Source: Marasmius tenuissimus (Eukaryota > Basidiomycota > Agaricomycetes > Agaricales > Marasmiaceae). Taken from it: a DNA stretch of 64,000 nucleotides. Of this stretch, positions 1 through 11,384 are shown piece by piece (position 1 is the stretch's first letter; each line of letters starts with the position of its first letter). The position numbers were made by a program, and so were the translations under genes. The stretch is from positions 1 to 64,000 of the forward strand of contig JAQOTA010000018.1 of assembly GCA_029532415.1 (NCBI GenBank). Reading direction: 5' to 3'. The notes beneath the pieces were generated by a model. That model was given only the letters and a program-made list of their open reading frames with translations. It did no database searches and was not told where the DNA came from.

Positions 1-614
1 GGAGTCAGTACCCGCGCTACCCGACTTTCTGCGCTCTCCGCATCTCTTCCTCGCCGGAGAAGGGACAAGACTGAGAGAAGCCCGAGTTACCCCCTCCGGA
101 AACAAGCTGTCTATTGAACGAACCGCGACGAGACCCATTTTGCCTGCCAAGTAGATTTTCTAGACACCGCCGTGATGGACGGTAAAGGCTCACTAAAGTC
201 TATCCAAATTGTGGTTCCTGTCCTGTCCCGAGTGGTGTTTGGTCGATTCTGCACATCAATGGCGCAGATCGGATAGCCAATATTCGCATCGATGGTTCCT
301 CACGAACAGTGTACCCCATCGTTCAGAGAGGCGTCTGTGCAAATTCGCGCGGATTGAGTCAGTAAGAACCATGTACGTGACTGGCGGAACATACTCCGGG
401 CAAAACTACGAATGACTATAAAACTCGACAGCTTACGCCGCCACTGCAGGCGCTCTTTTTTCGCTCGTCTTTTCTCCAACTTTCTAGCCTCTTTCTGATC
501 TCTGTCCTCATCGAACCTAGACCCATGTTACTCGGACAGTCCCTTACAGAGTAAGAACTTGATGCTCTTCAAGAACGAGTTAGCTAATCACCTCACTTCG
601 CCAGTCGCATAAGT
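1..614. other. No gene recognised
   Basis: I see no supported coding exon here. The stretch carries short frames on both strands without recognisable motifs. Its last part, from about 420, is pyrimidine-rich and lies directly before the first F-box frame, so it may hold that gene's promoter and leader. Confidence 0.4.
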
Positions 615-2418
615 ATGTCCACCGACATCGATAGGGAGGAACGTCAGACTTTACTTTGTGGCGAGTGTCACGCCAATTTCATTCAAAAACTTCACCCCCC
701 ACTGGGAAACTCCACTTATCGGGATCTCACGACAAACTCTGAAAGCGTCAATGGTATCGAGCAGGCCCGTCTTAATGACGATCTTGCTAGTCTCGAAGCT
801 TACGATGCTGAGATTGCAAAGCTCGATGCAATTAGACAACGTTTAATGTCGCACCGCAGTGAGGCGTTAAGTCGTGTGCAGCGTCGACGGCACTTTCTGA
901 AAGATACCAACGGAGATATGGATAGAAATATTCGTGGAAGTCTGTCTAGCAAGCCCCGAGGACAGCTCAACTGTCTGGTATCGACGTCCCAACATATTCT
1001 ATCCAGTTCAGATCTCACGTTGCAGGGAGGTGGTGCCTCAGACGATATCTCACGTCTGTTCACGGTGGAGGGACGTTGTCATTCGTTGTGCAAGACTTTG
1101 GTCACGCATCAGCCTCGACCTCTCGCTTTACCTTCCTACAGACACTGGAAACATGCCTAATATAGCTTCACGGACCTTTCGTCGTGCGTTGGAGATGTCG
1201 GATCGGAGGTTGTTGGATCTACACATCGAGTTTCAGCCCACGTCTGAGGACGACATCGACTCCTACTACGAGCTACCCGTTCCCCTCAGAAGTGAATTTC
1301 AACAGGCGTTCGCTCGCAGTCGATATCTTGACACCACCATAGACATCTTTAGCCAGGTGGATTTTGGTGGCGTCGTATCCTTTCCGGTACTGGAGCGTGC
1401 TGTACTCGAGAATTGTCGTCCCTTTGCACCGAGTGCAGAACGGTACTCTCATGAACAGGTTAATGCTATCCTATCAGCTCCACGACTCCACTTCATCACC
1501 GTTGGTGCGGTAAGGTGGTTGGCCGCTGTGGTGCCCTGGCCCTTCTCCCACGTAACCACCTTTACGTGCAAGGAGACAATCACAAAATCCGACTTACGAA
1601 GGCTTCACGTAGCCTGCCCGCGTTTAGAGGTGCTGAGCATCAGGGTGCACTGGTCTTCGGATGCGGTGGGAGGACACGGCCTTCTTACATTCGGTGCCCT
1701 TAGAATGCTCGTCGTTCATTACGATGGATGGAATCCGATGCCCGTTTTGCGCCACCTTGCTGCGCCATCCCTCTCCAAACTCGTCCACGACACTGACTCA
1801 TCGGTTTGTGGGCCCGATATGATGCATTCGATGATTGATTTCATCGACCGCAGTGGTTGCCAATTGCAGGAGTTGGCGTTGAGAGTTCAGGCTGACTGTG
1901 TTGTTGGTGCTGGAGATGATTGGTATAGTCTGTTTGGTCGTCTTTCAGGTCTCAGCATCCTCAAGGTCTTGGTTCTTGCAACCGACATTTCTCGCTCAAA
2001 GACAGCTGCCCAGAAGCTCTTTTCCCTTATGAAGTACCAGGGATCTGATCAACATCTCCCAATTCATGTCCCCCTTCCTGCCCTGAAATGCCTGTTCTTC
2101 TCCATTGAACAGAGCGAGTTCACTTGTCTAGAAGGTACCATCCTCCAATCCATACTTGAGTCCTTCATTGATGCGATGAAGTCTCGCAAGACGAATACGG
2201 GCGTAACCTTTTCATCGATGGAATCTGCTTCAATTTCAGTTCGCTTTCGTTCCTGGGACGGCAGCTCACCGTGTGTCGATCACACAGTCTTGCGAGGAAC
2301 GGATGGAATTGACTTGGCCTTGCTTCATCGCAGATTGACAGGGTTAACCTGCATGGGCTTGAGTTGTAGGATGCAGGTCGGTGGGAACGCCATATTCTCT
2401 TCTTCAGTTCATGGATAG
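615..2418 (+). pseudogene. F-box/LRR-like protein gene with a frameshift
   Basis: This is a paralogue of the intact F-box gene at 7534-9342. The 5' frame (615 to about 900) encodes the cysteine-containing head and coiled helix typical of agaric F-box proteins, ending R-R-R-H-F-L. The F-box itself (I-P-T-E-I-W-I-E-I-F, from 904) and the remaining roughly 490 residues lie in the next frame, open to 2418. The paralogue has L-S-S-F-R-K-I-P-N-E-L-W at this point; here the four residues S-S-F-R are missing and one base is left over, so an 11-base deletion explains the shift. No usable intron bridges the frames. The downstream part (SHVCSRWRDV, then leucine-rich spacing) is otherwise undamaged, so decay is recent or the base is a sequence error. 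Intact homologues recruit substrates to SCF ubiquitin ligases. Confidence 0.75.
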
Positions 2419-3018
2419 TCGTAGTGTGATTGTAGATCGTATTGTTCAAGGCTCTAGTGTACTCGGATAGCATAACTGATTCGTACTTTCGAGACTGTTA
2501 CATGATACATTAGACGGAAACAACTTTTCTAAATCGGGCTATCGACGCTCATACCATGAAGGCATAGGCGAAAGGTAATGAGAGAATGGACTCTCTAAGG
2601 GGCCCAGAAACTCAATGTCGTCAGACCGGAAGTTTCGGTGGATTTCAGCATTCTTCGAAGGTTGTCGTGGAGGAAACGGAGAGACGTTTGGGGATAGTGA
2701 TGCCTCGTTCAGTCGCCCTGAGTCCATACAACTGGTGTTGTCTGGGTAGCGTTGGTCACCACCCTGGGATAGTATACCCTGAGGCGTAAGGGTAGTCCCG
2801 GACCATGATTTGGACTGGAAATACGTCGTTAAGTAAGGACGTCCCGGGAAAAGGTTGGAGCTTATTGACGCACGTATTGCCCCGTATTTACGAGTCCATC
2901 CAGCGGGCTGACATCCACTATGAAAACCTGATCTTTGACTGGCGATTTGTTTTTTCGGGAGACCGTGATTGATGGTGGTTGTGATGTGCTTAGCGGCCTG
3001 TACTATGAAAGTTGTGAG
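2419..3018. other. No gene recognised
   Basis: I find only short, motif-free frames here. It is probably the 3' flank of the F-box gene and the 3' flank of the minus-strand gene that ends at 3019. Confidence 0.4.
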
Positions 3019-3740
3019 CTAAGTATCTGTAGGGCAGAAAACACTAACGTTTCCGTTTCTTTCCAAAGTAGAAGACGCGGTAGGATGGAGCTCTGAGCGG
3101 CCCTTCTCCGCAGTGAGCCTGTGAGCTGATAGCGGTGGCGACTCGAAGATTTGGTCCACCCCCACCCCGCTGGCTGCCAACGTTAAGTTTCGTGAGATAT
3201 GTTCCGCCTGTTTTTGAGAATTTGACGGGTGCGATGATTTGCTTTTAGGACCGGTTACCTGGAAGTCAATCAACCACATACGTTGTTTACTATGGCGGTG
3301 ATCATTTTCTCTCGACTACGTTGCATTTTCTGCCTGCGTTTCCAGGAATTCTCCAAGGCCTGATAAGTCAATACGTTGGCTCCTCCATTGCGACCCGGTC
3401 AGACTTACAATTTCATGGCTTGTGTTATAATATTTTGGACGACTGCTGTATGTTTCACTGATGCCTAGGACAGTTGAGGATGTGGTGTTGACGTTTGATC
3501 GCGCGAGAGCGTACCTGGTAGTCGTCTCTTTGAGCCTACACTGTGAAAAGCGTAACTTGTGTCTCCGGTGCGGCGGTCAATAGGATTGGTTGCATTCGGC
3601 ACGCTCGTAGTTCCCGTTTTGCGTGAATGTGGTCTGGTTGGATGGTTGCGAGCGACTGGTTCCCAAGTCGGATTGGACAGCGCAAAAGATAAGAAAGAAG
3701 AGTCATAGCCAGAAGACGCTGTCGCACGGACGCTATCCAT
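3019..3740 (-). CDS. Unknown protein, four inferred exons
   Basis: Exons 3740-3515, 3464-3409, 3359-3282 and 3207-3019 on the minus strand join with consistent phase through introns of 50, 49 and 74 nt with GT/AG borders, giving about 182 residues. I recognise no family. The N-terminal 75 residues are rich in Ser, Thr, Arg and Pro. The third exon is strongly basic (K-R-R-Q-K-M-Q-R-S-R-E-K) and could be a helix or nuclear signal. The model rests only on splice-like signals and three phase-matching junctions. A non-coding region or a longer gene is possible. Confidence 0.4.
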
Positions 3741-4251
3741 GGTTGTAGTAGTGATGGCCAGGGAAGCTACCCAAGTCCAGGCCTCCCAAATGAAAAAAGA
3801 AAGAATAAAAAATTGAAAATAAATCGCACAGGTCCTGTGCTTTGCCGCTTTGTTCTTGTGTTGACTCAGTCTTTTCTCACCGATTCGGAAGCCCTACCCG
3901 CATCGTCAATCAAGAAGAAGTCCCGATGGCCCAATGTCAAGGGTTCCAACGTGGGATATTGGCTGCTTGCAGCAGCTGTCCCTCCTTTCTTCGATAGCAA
4001 TTTCCTGCTCCTGATATAGCTTTCATTTCGTTCCCCCCAGCGGCTTTTGCTTGCACAAGCATACGCTGTTATAGATACTGAAGGACTCTAAGGGTCTGAG
4101 GTTGCAGGTCACAGGTGTGGGGTAAGTCTGCGGTGGTCTCACAGGCGTCGGATTTAATGTTACCAGACAAGCCTAAGCCGTGGCGTGGGAATGACAGGCC
4201 GCACATTGACTTCAGGCCGCATCGAAGACGAGGGAATGGTTTGTCGCGTGT
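3741..4251. other. No gene recognised
   Basis: I see no supported exon between the divergent and convergent neighbours. An A-rich run lies at about 3790-3825. Confidence 0.35.
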
Positions 4252-5671
4252 TTACGTAGACAGGTGTAGACTGACCAGACAGTACAGGAGGATGACAGAC
4301 TCACACACCGGGCATCTCGAATATTCCGTGACATAGTCTGTAATGCACCTGCAGGGATAGTCAGCGCACGAAGGCTTTGTGAGTCATATGTGGGTACCTA
4401 CTTGCGGCAAAATAAATGACCACATAGGGTCGCAGTACAGCTTTGCCATGGGTCTTTTCCGCATAATCGACAGGATGTTCGATACGGGTCTCGGAGCTGT
4501 CTATTTCCCGGCACACTTTTTCCGTTTCTTTCCCGATGAACATTCCTAGACGACGACGACGCTTGCGAAACGGGAAGATTTGGACCCGACTTTGAAGGGG
4601 AGGGGAGGGGAGTGACGGTTCGGGATGACGGCTCCGTTAGGGGAATTTTCGTTCTGCGTCCCAAGGCACGGTCCAGGAATTCATCCTTTGCTTGACCCTC
4701 CAGCAACGACACCAACTTGTGAGTGCTCTAAGGATTGTTTAGCGTCTTAGGAGAGTAAAAATGTACGATTCGTACCGTTGGTGAGTTTGGCGGTTCACTT
4801 TCATGTTGGTACTCTGTGGCGTCGAGCAACGGGAAAGAAGCCGAAGAGTCTTCACTTGATTTAAGTCCTTCCGACGTCGAGAACCCGACTGATGGCAGTG
4901 ACTGTCTATGTCCCGGGTGGCGGTCATGGTTATGCTAGATGAATTGTTGTAGGTCATGTAGATCGTATTTGTAAATGGCGTCACCTTGGTGAATTCAACC
5001 GCATTGCTGAAACCTATTCCACCGCAGGAGTCGCAGTGTGGATGAAAGTAGGAATACATGTAATGGCGTTCCAAAGCTGCTTTGCTCCAAAAAGCAACCA
5101 AGCATTGCGAACACGAGCTGTTAGGATGTGAGTGTTGGTTGTGCTGGTGAAGTACCAGTCACCGGTGAGCCTACTCTACCCTCAAACGGAATGAGACAGG
5201 TTCCGTACCGTGGCTAGGACATCAGGCGATTCAAATCCAAGGCTACATTGCCAGCAGATGACGTGCTTCTTCGACAGGAAGTAGTGAGCCTGTAGTTGCT
5301 CTATCAAAACCTCTTCGCCACAGGAGCATCGCGTCGTTGGGTGGGCCATGCTGAGATGCTACATCGCGCACAAACCCTTGGTCAGCATCGATGGGACAAT
5401 GACTCGATCAGAGGGTGAAGAAACCCTACGCATTTCAGGCCCCAAACATTCAAAAAACCTTCTCCGCAGGTCAAAATAGGGCATTGAGCATGTCTGGGAG
5501 AAGAATAGTAATGACGCTGTATATCGGCCCACGTCTTGAAGTAGAGGTCGCAAATATCACAAATGAACTGTTTCTCCTCCTTCGTGCAGAGGTTAGCGAG
5601 AGGGGCACCACCAATGCTGATGACTGACTTACGACATTGAGTGGTTCATGGCGCGTGCGAGTGTCGTCCAT
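4252..5671 (-). CDS. C2H2-like zinc-finger plus C-terminal RING protein
   Basis: Seven exons on the minus strand (5671-5633, 5579-5430, 5358-5209, 5143-4985, 4934-4776, 4715-4402, 4348-4252) join in phase through introns of 53, 71, 65, 50, 60 and 53 nt, giving about 355 residues. The N-terminal half is an array of degenerate C-x2-C...H fingers: CDICDLYFKTWADIQRH, then a C-S-C-G unit, C-W-Q-C-S-L-G-F and C-S-Q-C-L-V-A-F...E-R-H. A Ser/Pro-rich linker follows. The C-terminus is a complete C3HC4 RING with eight ligands: CRLC, CGHLFC, RKC and a final CPVC, split by the last intron. The short hydrophobic tail after the RING (L-L-Y-C-L) recurs in fungal proteins of this kind as I know them. A RING implies E3 ubiquitin ligase activity; the fingers could bind substrate or nucleic acid. 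No ligand is missing in the RING. Confidence 0.8.
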
Positions 5672-6123
5672 TGGCTGTTCAACAGCACGAGTAGTGGTTC
5701 GAGGGAGCTGGGTGGAAAAAAATGTAAAGACACAACAAGAGACCTCGTTCGATTGAACGATGGCCCCGAGACCTAATTCTGATCATCACAACCAGGAATG
5801 GTAATGTCCTTTTTGAGATCCGGGATGTCCTGACGCAGGTAATGTCTTGTTGTCACGAATACGGGTTCCTTGATTGTACTCAATAAGTCGCTGCTCTGTG
5901 AATGAATCGTGCGCTATAGCACTTGTCGTAAATGATTTGGGCGGTCACGCTGTGCGGTTTAAACGACGCCAACAATATGTAGGTTCATTTATGGTGCAAA
6001 TAAAACAAGTGTTTTAGCCCCACAGTGAAGGGGTGATTCAGGGAATGAACGAAGGTTGACGCGGGGATGAAGTAGGGTGCGTTGTCGCGGATGTGGAGTA
6101 CCCTATGTGTGGTTGTCCGCTCA
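5672..6123. other. No gene recognised
   Basis: This stretch separates two minus-strand zinc-finger genes. It should hold the promoter of the C2H2-RING gene. I see no further coding signal. Confidence 0.35.
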
Positions 6124-6817
6124 TCAACCGTCAAAGAATCGAAAGGTGGAGCCATCGAAATTGATGGTTGGGAATACGTCTCGAATGCTGGGCAGGTGGA
6201 TGGTGTGATTGTGATTTTCTGGAAGTAAGAATGAATCCTCCGATTGGCTGTCGCGAGAACCTAGATCTTCGTTAACAGAATTCCGTGAATGACGATGACA
6301 TGTCCGTCGCGGGAGATCCAAGGTGGAGTTTGACCTGGCTGAACTGAGCCTGTAATCGAAGGTGTTATCTGTGCTATATCCATTGGTGCTTAACTGAGTG
6401 TCAGCATGGTCGTGGGACGTAGCTGCGGTCTCGTTGACTGACTGGATCTTCGAGTGGACTTTCAGATTAGATGACTGAATGGTTGTGTAGGAACAGAAGC
6501 CGCAGCGATGGGACCTGTTTGTAGAACGGCAGTTAGAAGATGTCGCGAAGTGAAAGAGTAACGTACATAGCCCTCCTTTCATGGTCACTTAGGTGTGTAA
6601 GCTTGTGCCTCTTCAGGTCAGAGGTTCTGACTGCAGAAAAACTACACTTGTCGCATTGCCTAGGCTATTAGCACTTCGACGGTAAGACATTCTCAGACAA
6701 GGAAAAAGAGAAGACTGCACATGCCACTGCATGATCGTAACGATGTTTCCTTGACTTAGGTTTGCACTTGATCGGTTTCGAAGCGGTTCGGGGTTTTGGC
6801 TGCTGGACCAATGTCAT
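6124..6817 (-). CDS. C2H2 zinc-finger protein with a degenerate third finger
   Basis: Four minus-strand exons (6817-6728, 6664-6567, 6514-6443, 6388-6124) join in phase through introns of 63, 52 and 54 nt, giving 174 residues. A basic N-terminus is followed by finger 1 (CDKCSFSAVRTSDLKRHKLTH), canonical C-x2-C-x12-H-x4-H, and finger 2 (CGFCSYTTIQSSNLKVH...) whose last His is made by the splice. The region matching a third finger keeps the backbone (A-R-S-N-S-T-L-D-L) but has lost both cysteines and the first histidine. The layout and intron positions match the three-finger gene at 20131-21015, and both end with a conserved L-P-S-I motif. Probable nuclear DNA-binding protein; target unknown. 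Confidence 0.7.
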
Positions 6818-7533
6818 GAGAAGAAGAGTCAAGTACGACCCGGGACCGGACCTCGGGGGAAATAACATAAAAATCAACATTCACACGCCTGGCCAACTTC
6901 ATTAGTAATTCGGCGAAAAGTTCAGTTCAGAACGGATATCTCAGGCCCTCGTCAACCAGGTTTTCAAGCTTGTGCGAAAGCTCTCGGAGGATGCAGCTAG
7001 CTATTGGCAGATGGATATCAACGTTGCTTCATCGCGAGATAGTAACCCGTTGACCGATGCAGGTGTATAGGTTGCCACCGTTTGTTGAGTCGGAGTCGCA
7101 ACGTCCCTTTCCCGATAATTCTGGTCAGAAAAAAGAAAACGGCAAAGAGATCCTCCGAGCTCCTCAGGCAGGGTCTTATTCGTGAGTTAGTGATCTCACG
7201 CATATAAATCGCGATTCGTACTGGGCCTGACTTCGAAGTTTTTTGGAAGAAACCAATTTGGCAAACCGCGATACTCAATATTCACAGGTTTGTAATTTCA
7301 CGTAGAATCTGGACCACGACCCAGGAAAAATCAGCCGCGTGAGCATTTACGCCGGGTGACTGAGGGAAGTAGCCATATAGAGCATCCCGTACTACCCCCA
7401 GTTTCGAGAACCCATCTGAACCACCACTTTTCACTGCACGAAATACGAATCCTCGTAGGATCTTCAACCTGGTAAGACCATAATTGTGTCTTTCACCTGC
7501 TATTTATAACTCAACAACAGCATCAGACTATCT
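6818..7533. other. Intergenic region between divergent genes
   Basis: The zinc-finger gene leaves leftward and the F-box gene rightward, so this is probably a shared promoter region. I see no convincing exon in it. Confidence 0.4.
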
Positions 7534-9342
7534 ATGGCAATTTCAAGTGGAACAGATGAACGCCGTACAGAGACGTGCGACGCTTGTCTGGCGCAGTTTA
7601 TTCAGAGACTCCATCGTCCCCTTCCCCCATCTTCGTTTCGTGGACCACCCAAATACGAAAGTCTAGACAGTATCGATAGGACACGGCTGGCAGACGACCG
7701 TGCCACAGTGCACGCTTATGACGCCTGTCTGGAGAAAATCGACTCTATTAGGCACGAGCTAATGATTCATCGCGAAGAAGCTTTGTGTCTCGTTCGCCGC
7801 CGTGAACATTACTTGTCCTCGTTCAGAAAAATCCCGAACGAGTTGTGGATCGAAATTTTCTCGCTCGTTTGCTCCAAGTCCTCCAATGCGAACGCATATG
7901 GAGACGAGAAATGGTGGCCATCCACGACTTTCCCCATCGAAATCGGGTATCGAAAGACCCTGTCGCCCTATGTCCTCTCTCAAGTATGTCATCGTTGGAG
8001 AGACATTGCCGTCCACTACGAAGGACTTTGGGTCAACATCAGCATCGATGTTGCCTTTAGTGTCAGCGCCAGTGGTGGCCAGCGCCATCTTATGGCGTTA
8101 GATGCTTTGAAACTGGCACTCGAACGATCCGGGAAGAGTGCATTGACAATACGACTACAAAGTCATCCAATGGTGGAAGAGGAATATTACCGCGATGTGC
8201 CCCCTTCGGTGTGGGCTCCTTTTCGCGAGGCCTTCTCCCGAACGGAATCCCTGGAAGCAGCGGCGGATCTCTTTCGTCAAATCGATTTTGGCGGCTGCCT
8301 ATCCTTCCCCCGCCTTCGCCAGGTTTGGCTTGATAGTCATAGTCCTCTTTTGCCACTACCTCGACCTTCTGCTCGCGAGCAGCTACATGCCCTCTTCGCC
8401 GCACCGCGCCTCCAGTATCTCTCTCTGGAAAGGATGAAGTGGATCATGGCCATGGCGCCCTTTCCTTTTCGTGATCTTACGAGTTTCACCTGCCAGGAGG
8501 CTATGACGAGATCAGAGCTTGCTCATTTGGCCCGGTGTTGCCCGCGGCTGTTAGACTTGGCCATCAGAAGCGATTCATCTGTGGACGTTAGTGGTAGTTC
8601 GGGTGCACTGCAATTTCCCAAACTTCAATCACTGACCTTAAATCCCGGGTGGAGCCCGATGTCTTTTCTTGGCCATTTGAACACTCCCTCCCTCACCAGT
8701 CTGGCGTACAAATCCTCTCCGTGCACTCCTGATCGCCTCGAGGTATTATCCAGGTTCTTGAGCCGCAGTCAATGCCCGCTCCGAGCTTTAGGTCTCACTA
8801 TCGATGAGGATTGTTTCACTGGGGTCCCTCGGGATGCCTGGTCATCCTTCATCACGAATATACCCTCCCTTGTCAATCTAGACGTTACTCTCCACATGAC
8901 GAGCGTCGAGATATCAAGAAGCGCCATTCACCAGTTACTTTCCGTGCTACGGCTGAAGGAATACGACGACGGCCATGAACGAGGGTGCTTTCCATACCTG
9001 ACTATATTCTCGCTTGTTATCGAACAGAGAGGGTATTGGTGCATGGACGGTCCTGATATTCATTGGCTGTTGGACCACTTCCTGGACGTCGCGGCGACGA
9101 GAAGGCCCAGAGCTCAGGATCTCCCATCTGATATGGCTCCCTTGCAGACGGCACGCTGCTCTGTACAATTCCAGTCGTGGGGTAATGACACTTCCGGGTA
9201 TGGCTACTACAAGGAATTGGAGGAGAGTGAGAGCTTCGACGCGAAACGGGTTCGTTGTCGTGTTCTTGACTTGATTGCTTCGGGCTTGGAGGTCGAGATA
9301 GAGATAGGTAGCCACGGCATTTCAGCCCTGCACAGCGGCTGA
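7534..9342 (+). CDS. F-box protein with leucine-rich C-terminus
   Basis: A single uninterrupted 602-residue frame. Residues 1-95 hold the family head (C-D-A-C and a coiled helix with a Y-D-A-C-L-E-K-I-D-S-I-R core). The F-box starts near residue 95 (RKIPNELWIEIFSLV) and continues through the LSQVCHRWRDIAVHYEGLW motif at about 145-165. The rest has the irregular leucine-rich spacing of LRR-like substrate-binding regions. Known members bind Skp1 through the F-box and present targets to SCF ubiquitin ligase. The ATG chosen aligns with that of the damaged paralogue at 615. No introns are needed. Confidence 0.85.
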   Translation: MAISSGTDERRTETCDACLAQFIQRLHRPLPPSSFRGPPKYESLDSIDRTRLADDRATVHAYDACLEKIDSIRHELMIHREEALCLVRRREHYLSSFRKIPNELWIEIFSLVCSKSSNANAYGDEKWWPSTTFPIEIGYRKTLSPYVLSQVCHRWRDIAVHYEGLWVNISIDVAFSVSASGGQRHLMALDALKLALERSGKSALTIRLQSHPMVEEEYYRDVPPSVWAPFREAFSRTESLEAAADLFRQIDFGGCLSFPRLRQVWLDSHSPLLPLPRPSAREQLHALFAAPRLQYLSLERMKWIMAMAPFPFRDLTSFTCQEAMTRSELAHLARCCPRLLDLAIRSDSSVDVSGSSGALQFPKLQSLTLNPGWSPMSFLGHLNTPSLTSLAYKSSPCTPDRLEVLSRFLSRSQCPLRALGLTIDEDCFTGVPRDAWSSFITNIPSLVNLDVTLHMTSVEISRSAIHQLLSVLRLKEYDDGHERGCFPYLTIFSLVIEQRGYWCMDGPDIHWLLDHFLDVAATRRPRAQDLPSDMAPLQTARCSVQFQSWGNDTSGYGYYKELEESESFDAKRVRCRVLDLIASGLEVEIEIGSHGISALHSG

Positions 9343-9668
9343 CAGGAAGCTACGTCATAATGAAATCTGTGATACGTTCTTATGTTCTTATGTTTATTAC
9401 TTACAGTAAATATTGGAGGTGACTCACAATTGTCCATCGAATTCGAGCGTCCTACTTATGTGAGGTAGTCTAGGCCTAGTAAATGAATGTTCGTTTACGT
9501 GATTGACGCTGACTCTTCAAACTTCAAGCTTCAAGGCTCAGGCCCAGGTGTGGCCCAGGTGTGGCGCTCATATTTAAATGAGCGGGATATTTAAGGATAG
9601 GCCACACGACTTTCGATTCATTAAACCCACCCCAAGTTCCATTCAAAGGCGCTTGCGTCCCGTATCCA
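9343..9668. other. Probable promoter of the next F-box gene
   Basis: A TATA-like A/T run (atatttaaat, about 9571-9580) lies some 90 bases before the inferred start codon at 9669. Just upstream there is a twice-repeated ggcccaggtgtgg element and a cttcaagcttcaag run. A related cttcaagcttcaag sequence occurs in inverted orientation near 15350. Function is not established. Confidence 0.3.
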
Positions 9669-11182
9669 ATGATGGTGGGTTCTCGTTGTGTCGTCTTCCT
9701 CTATACTAAGAGACTCATCGATAGCCAAAATCACTGTACACCGACATTCCCAACGAAGTATGGGCCGAAATCCTTCGTTTTAGTGACCCGTATACTCTAT
9801 CCGTTGTCCAACGCACTTGCCGTGCTCTATACCTGATCTCTTCCCGAGTGCTTTATCGCGACTTAGCTTACCCAACGACGAATTTGGCATTGGAGAATGC
9901 AGCATTCTGGGGAAGACTTGAAACAACGGAAGATGGACGGCCTATCCAGATGCCAAATTTCCCTCAGTTTGGCTACCCACGCCAGTTTACGATTGGCTTG
10001 CGTATTCGACTCGATCAATCAGGATATCGCCAGGTGTTCAACTGGGGCATGGTTTTGAGTCGTGCTCGCAAATTCTATAACCTCACCGTAGTCACCTTGC
10101 AACGGGTGCGCTTCCCTTGTTCGTTTCTACAACTTCTTATCACTCAGACGCAGGCCTTGCGCGACGTGACATTGATCGACGTCGCAATGTCTGATTTCGA
10201 TGCTCTCTTTCAACGCCCTGTGTCTTACCAACCTTCATCTTGTGGCAGGAAGTTGCAGAACATCACAGTTTGTGGTGTTATCAATCCTCTGGGCTCTGCG
10301 GACGATGATGCAGTTCGTATGTTGTCGCTGGTATTGAGACTACCAGCGATGAAAGCATTGGGATTTGATGCCGAAGCCTCATCAGCAATTATTTCCGCCG
10401 CTCGTCATTGCCATTATACGAAACCAGCAATCGAGCATTTGACCGTGTATGACTACTCCATGCGTAGGCCGGAAATACGTTGGCATCGGACGTTGGCAGA
10501 TGTACTCCGTTTACTCGCTGGATCTCTTACACGGTTACTCGTTAGGTCTCTTGCCGATTTCTCAACCGTTGCTGCACTTAGCCTTCCCCGACTGGAGATT
10601 TTTGAGGGTCCCCTTTCCCTGCTGTGTTGCTTTGTCGACCACACCATAAAGCGACTCAGGAACATCATTGTCACAGAAACGTTGTGCGAGATGGATCATC
10701 TTGTCCGAGTCGCAGAGAGGAGTAAAGGGATGACTTCAGTCAAAGTCCTTCGCTTGAACGTAGTTCACCTTGAGGCGGAAGTCTTCCTACGCCTCCTTCG
10801 ATCAGTTCCCGAGATGGAGATTCTTCACTTGGAAAGTGAATACGAGGACATCGCCCAGGTCTGTCAATGAACCTCTATTCTTCACATCACGAGAGTCACG
10901 TCTTGTTAATAATTGCTTTGCCAGCACGGGACGATGCATAATGTTGTTACATTCCTTCCAAAGTTGAAGGAGCTTCATCTTTTTGGGTTCCGCGCCGCGC
11001 CGTCTAGTTCACTGCTCGACCAAGAGATACGTTCGTTGTTGATCAAATGGAAAGCCGATTATTGCGTTGGGTTAATGTATGCTCGATTTAATAACACTCA
11101 GTCATGGCGATGGGAGGAGTTGAAGAAGAGTTGGTCAAGCGTAAAAGAGGGGGCCATCACAATTGAGGAGTTGCTGAGCTGA
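9669..11182 (+). CDS. F-box protein, three exons
   Basis: The F-box (IPNEVWAEILRFSDPYTLS, then VVQRTCRALYLISSRVLYRDL) is at the start of a long frame without its own ATG. An inferred first exon of two codons (9669-9674) and a 50-nt intron supply it. The main exon is 9725-10858. A 66-nt intron (10859-10924) then restores the frame into 10925-11182, adding a further leucine-rich stretch (NVVTFLPKLKELHLFGF). Total about 465 residues. The tiny first exon is the weakest part. The F-box is unusually close to the N-terminus and lacks the cysteine head of the 0.6 and 7.5 kb genes, so it belongs to another subfamily. Confidence 0.75.
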
Positions 11183-11289
11183 CGTAGTAATACCCCTGCA
11201 GTAAGAAGCTGAATGCTGCTACCGTAGACTGTAGACAAATCGACACTAAACCTTTCTTATGATTCGCCGAGAACCTCGTAAAAATGCCC

Positions 11290-11384
11290 TGTGACTGCCA
11301 GGGTTCGAACCAGGTCCTGCGTGATGACATCGCCTTTTTGTTGATGCAACTATGCACGCCGTGCTGCCATTACACTACAGCCAC
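11290..11384 (-). tRNA. tRNA or tRNA-like locus with an intron-sized anticodon loop
   Basis: On the minus strand a seven-pair acceptor stem forms (GTGGCTG with CAGTCAC, one G-T wobble). Positions 8-9 are TA, box A is intact (AGTGTAATGG) and the T-loop is a canonical TTCGAAC. A T run that could stop RNA polymerase III lies just downstream. A five-pair anticodon stem (GCGTG/CACGC) encloses 31 nt, as in an intron-bearing pre-tRNA. However, the T-stem has a T-T mismatch and the expected U33 is an A, so I cannot assign the anticodon. It may be a tRNA pseudogene. Confidence 0.5.

Noticed and set aside
9541..9565. Duplicated ggcccaggtgtgg element as an operator
   Set aside because: Two adjacent copies only; no evidence that a protein binds it, and it may be chance duplication.
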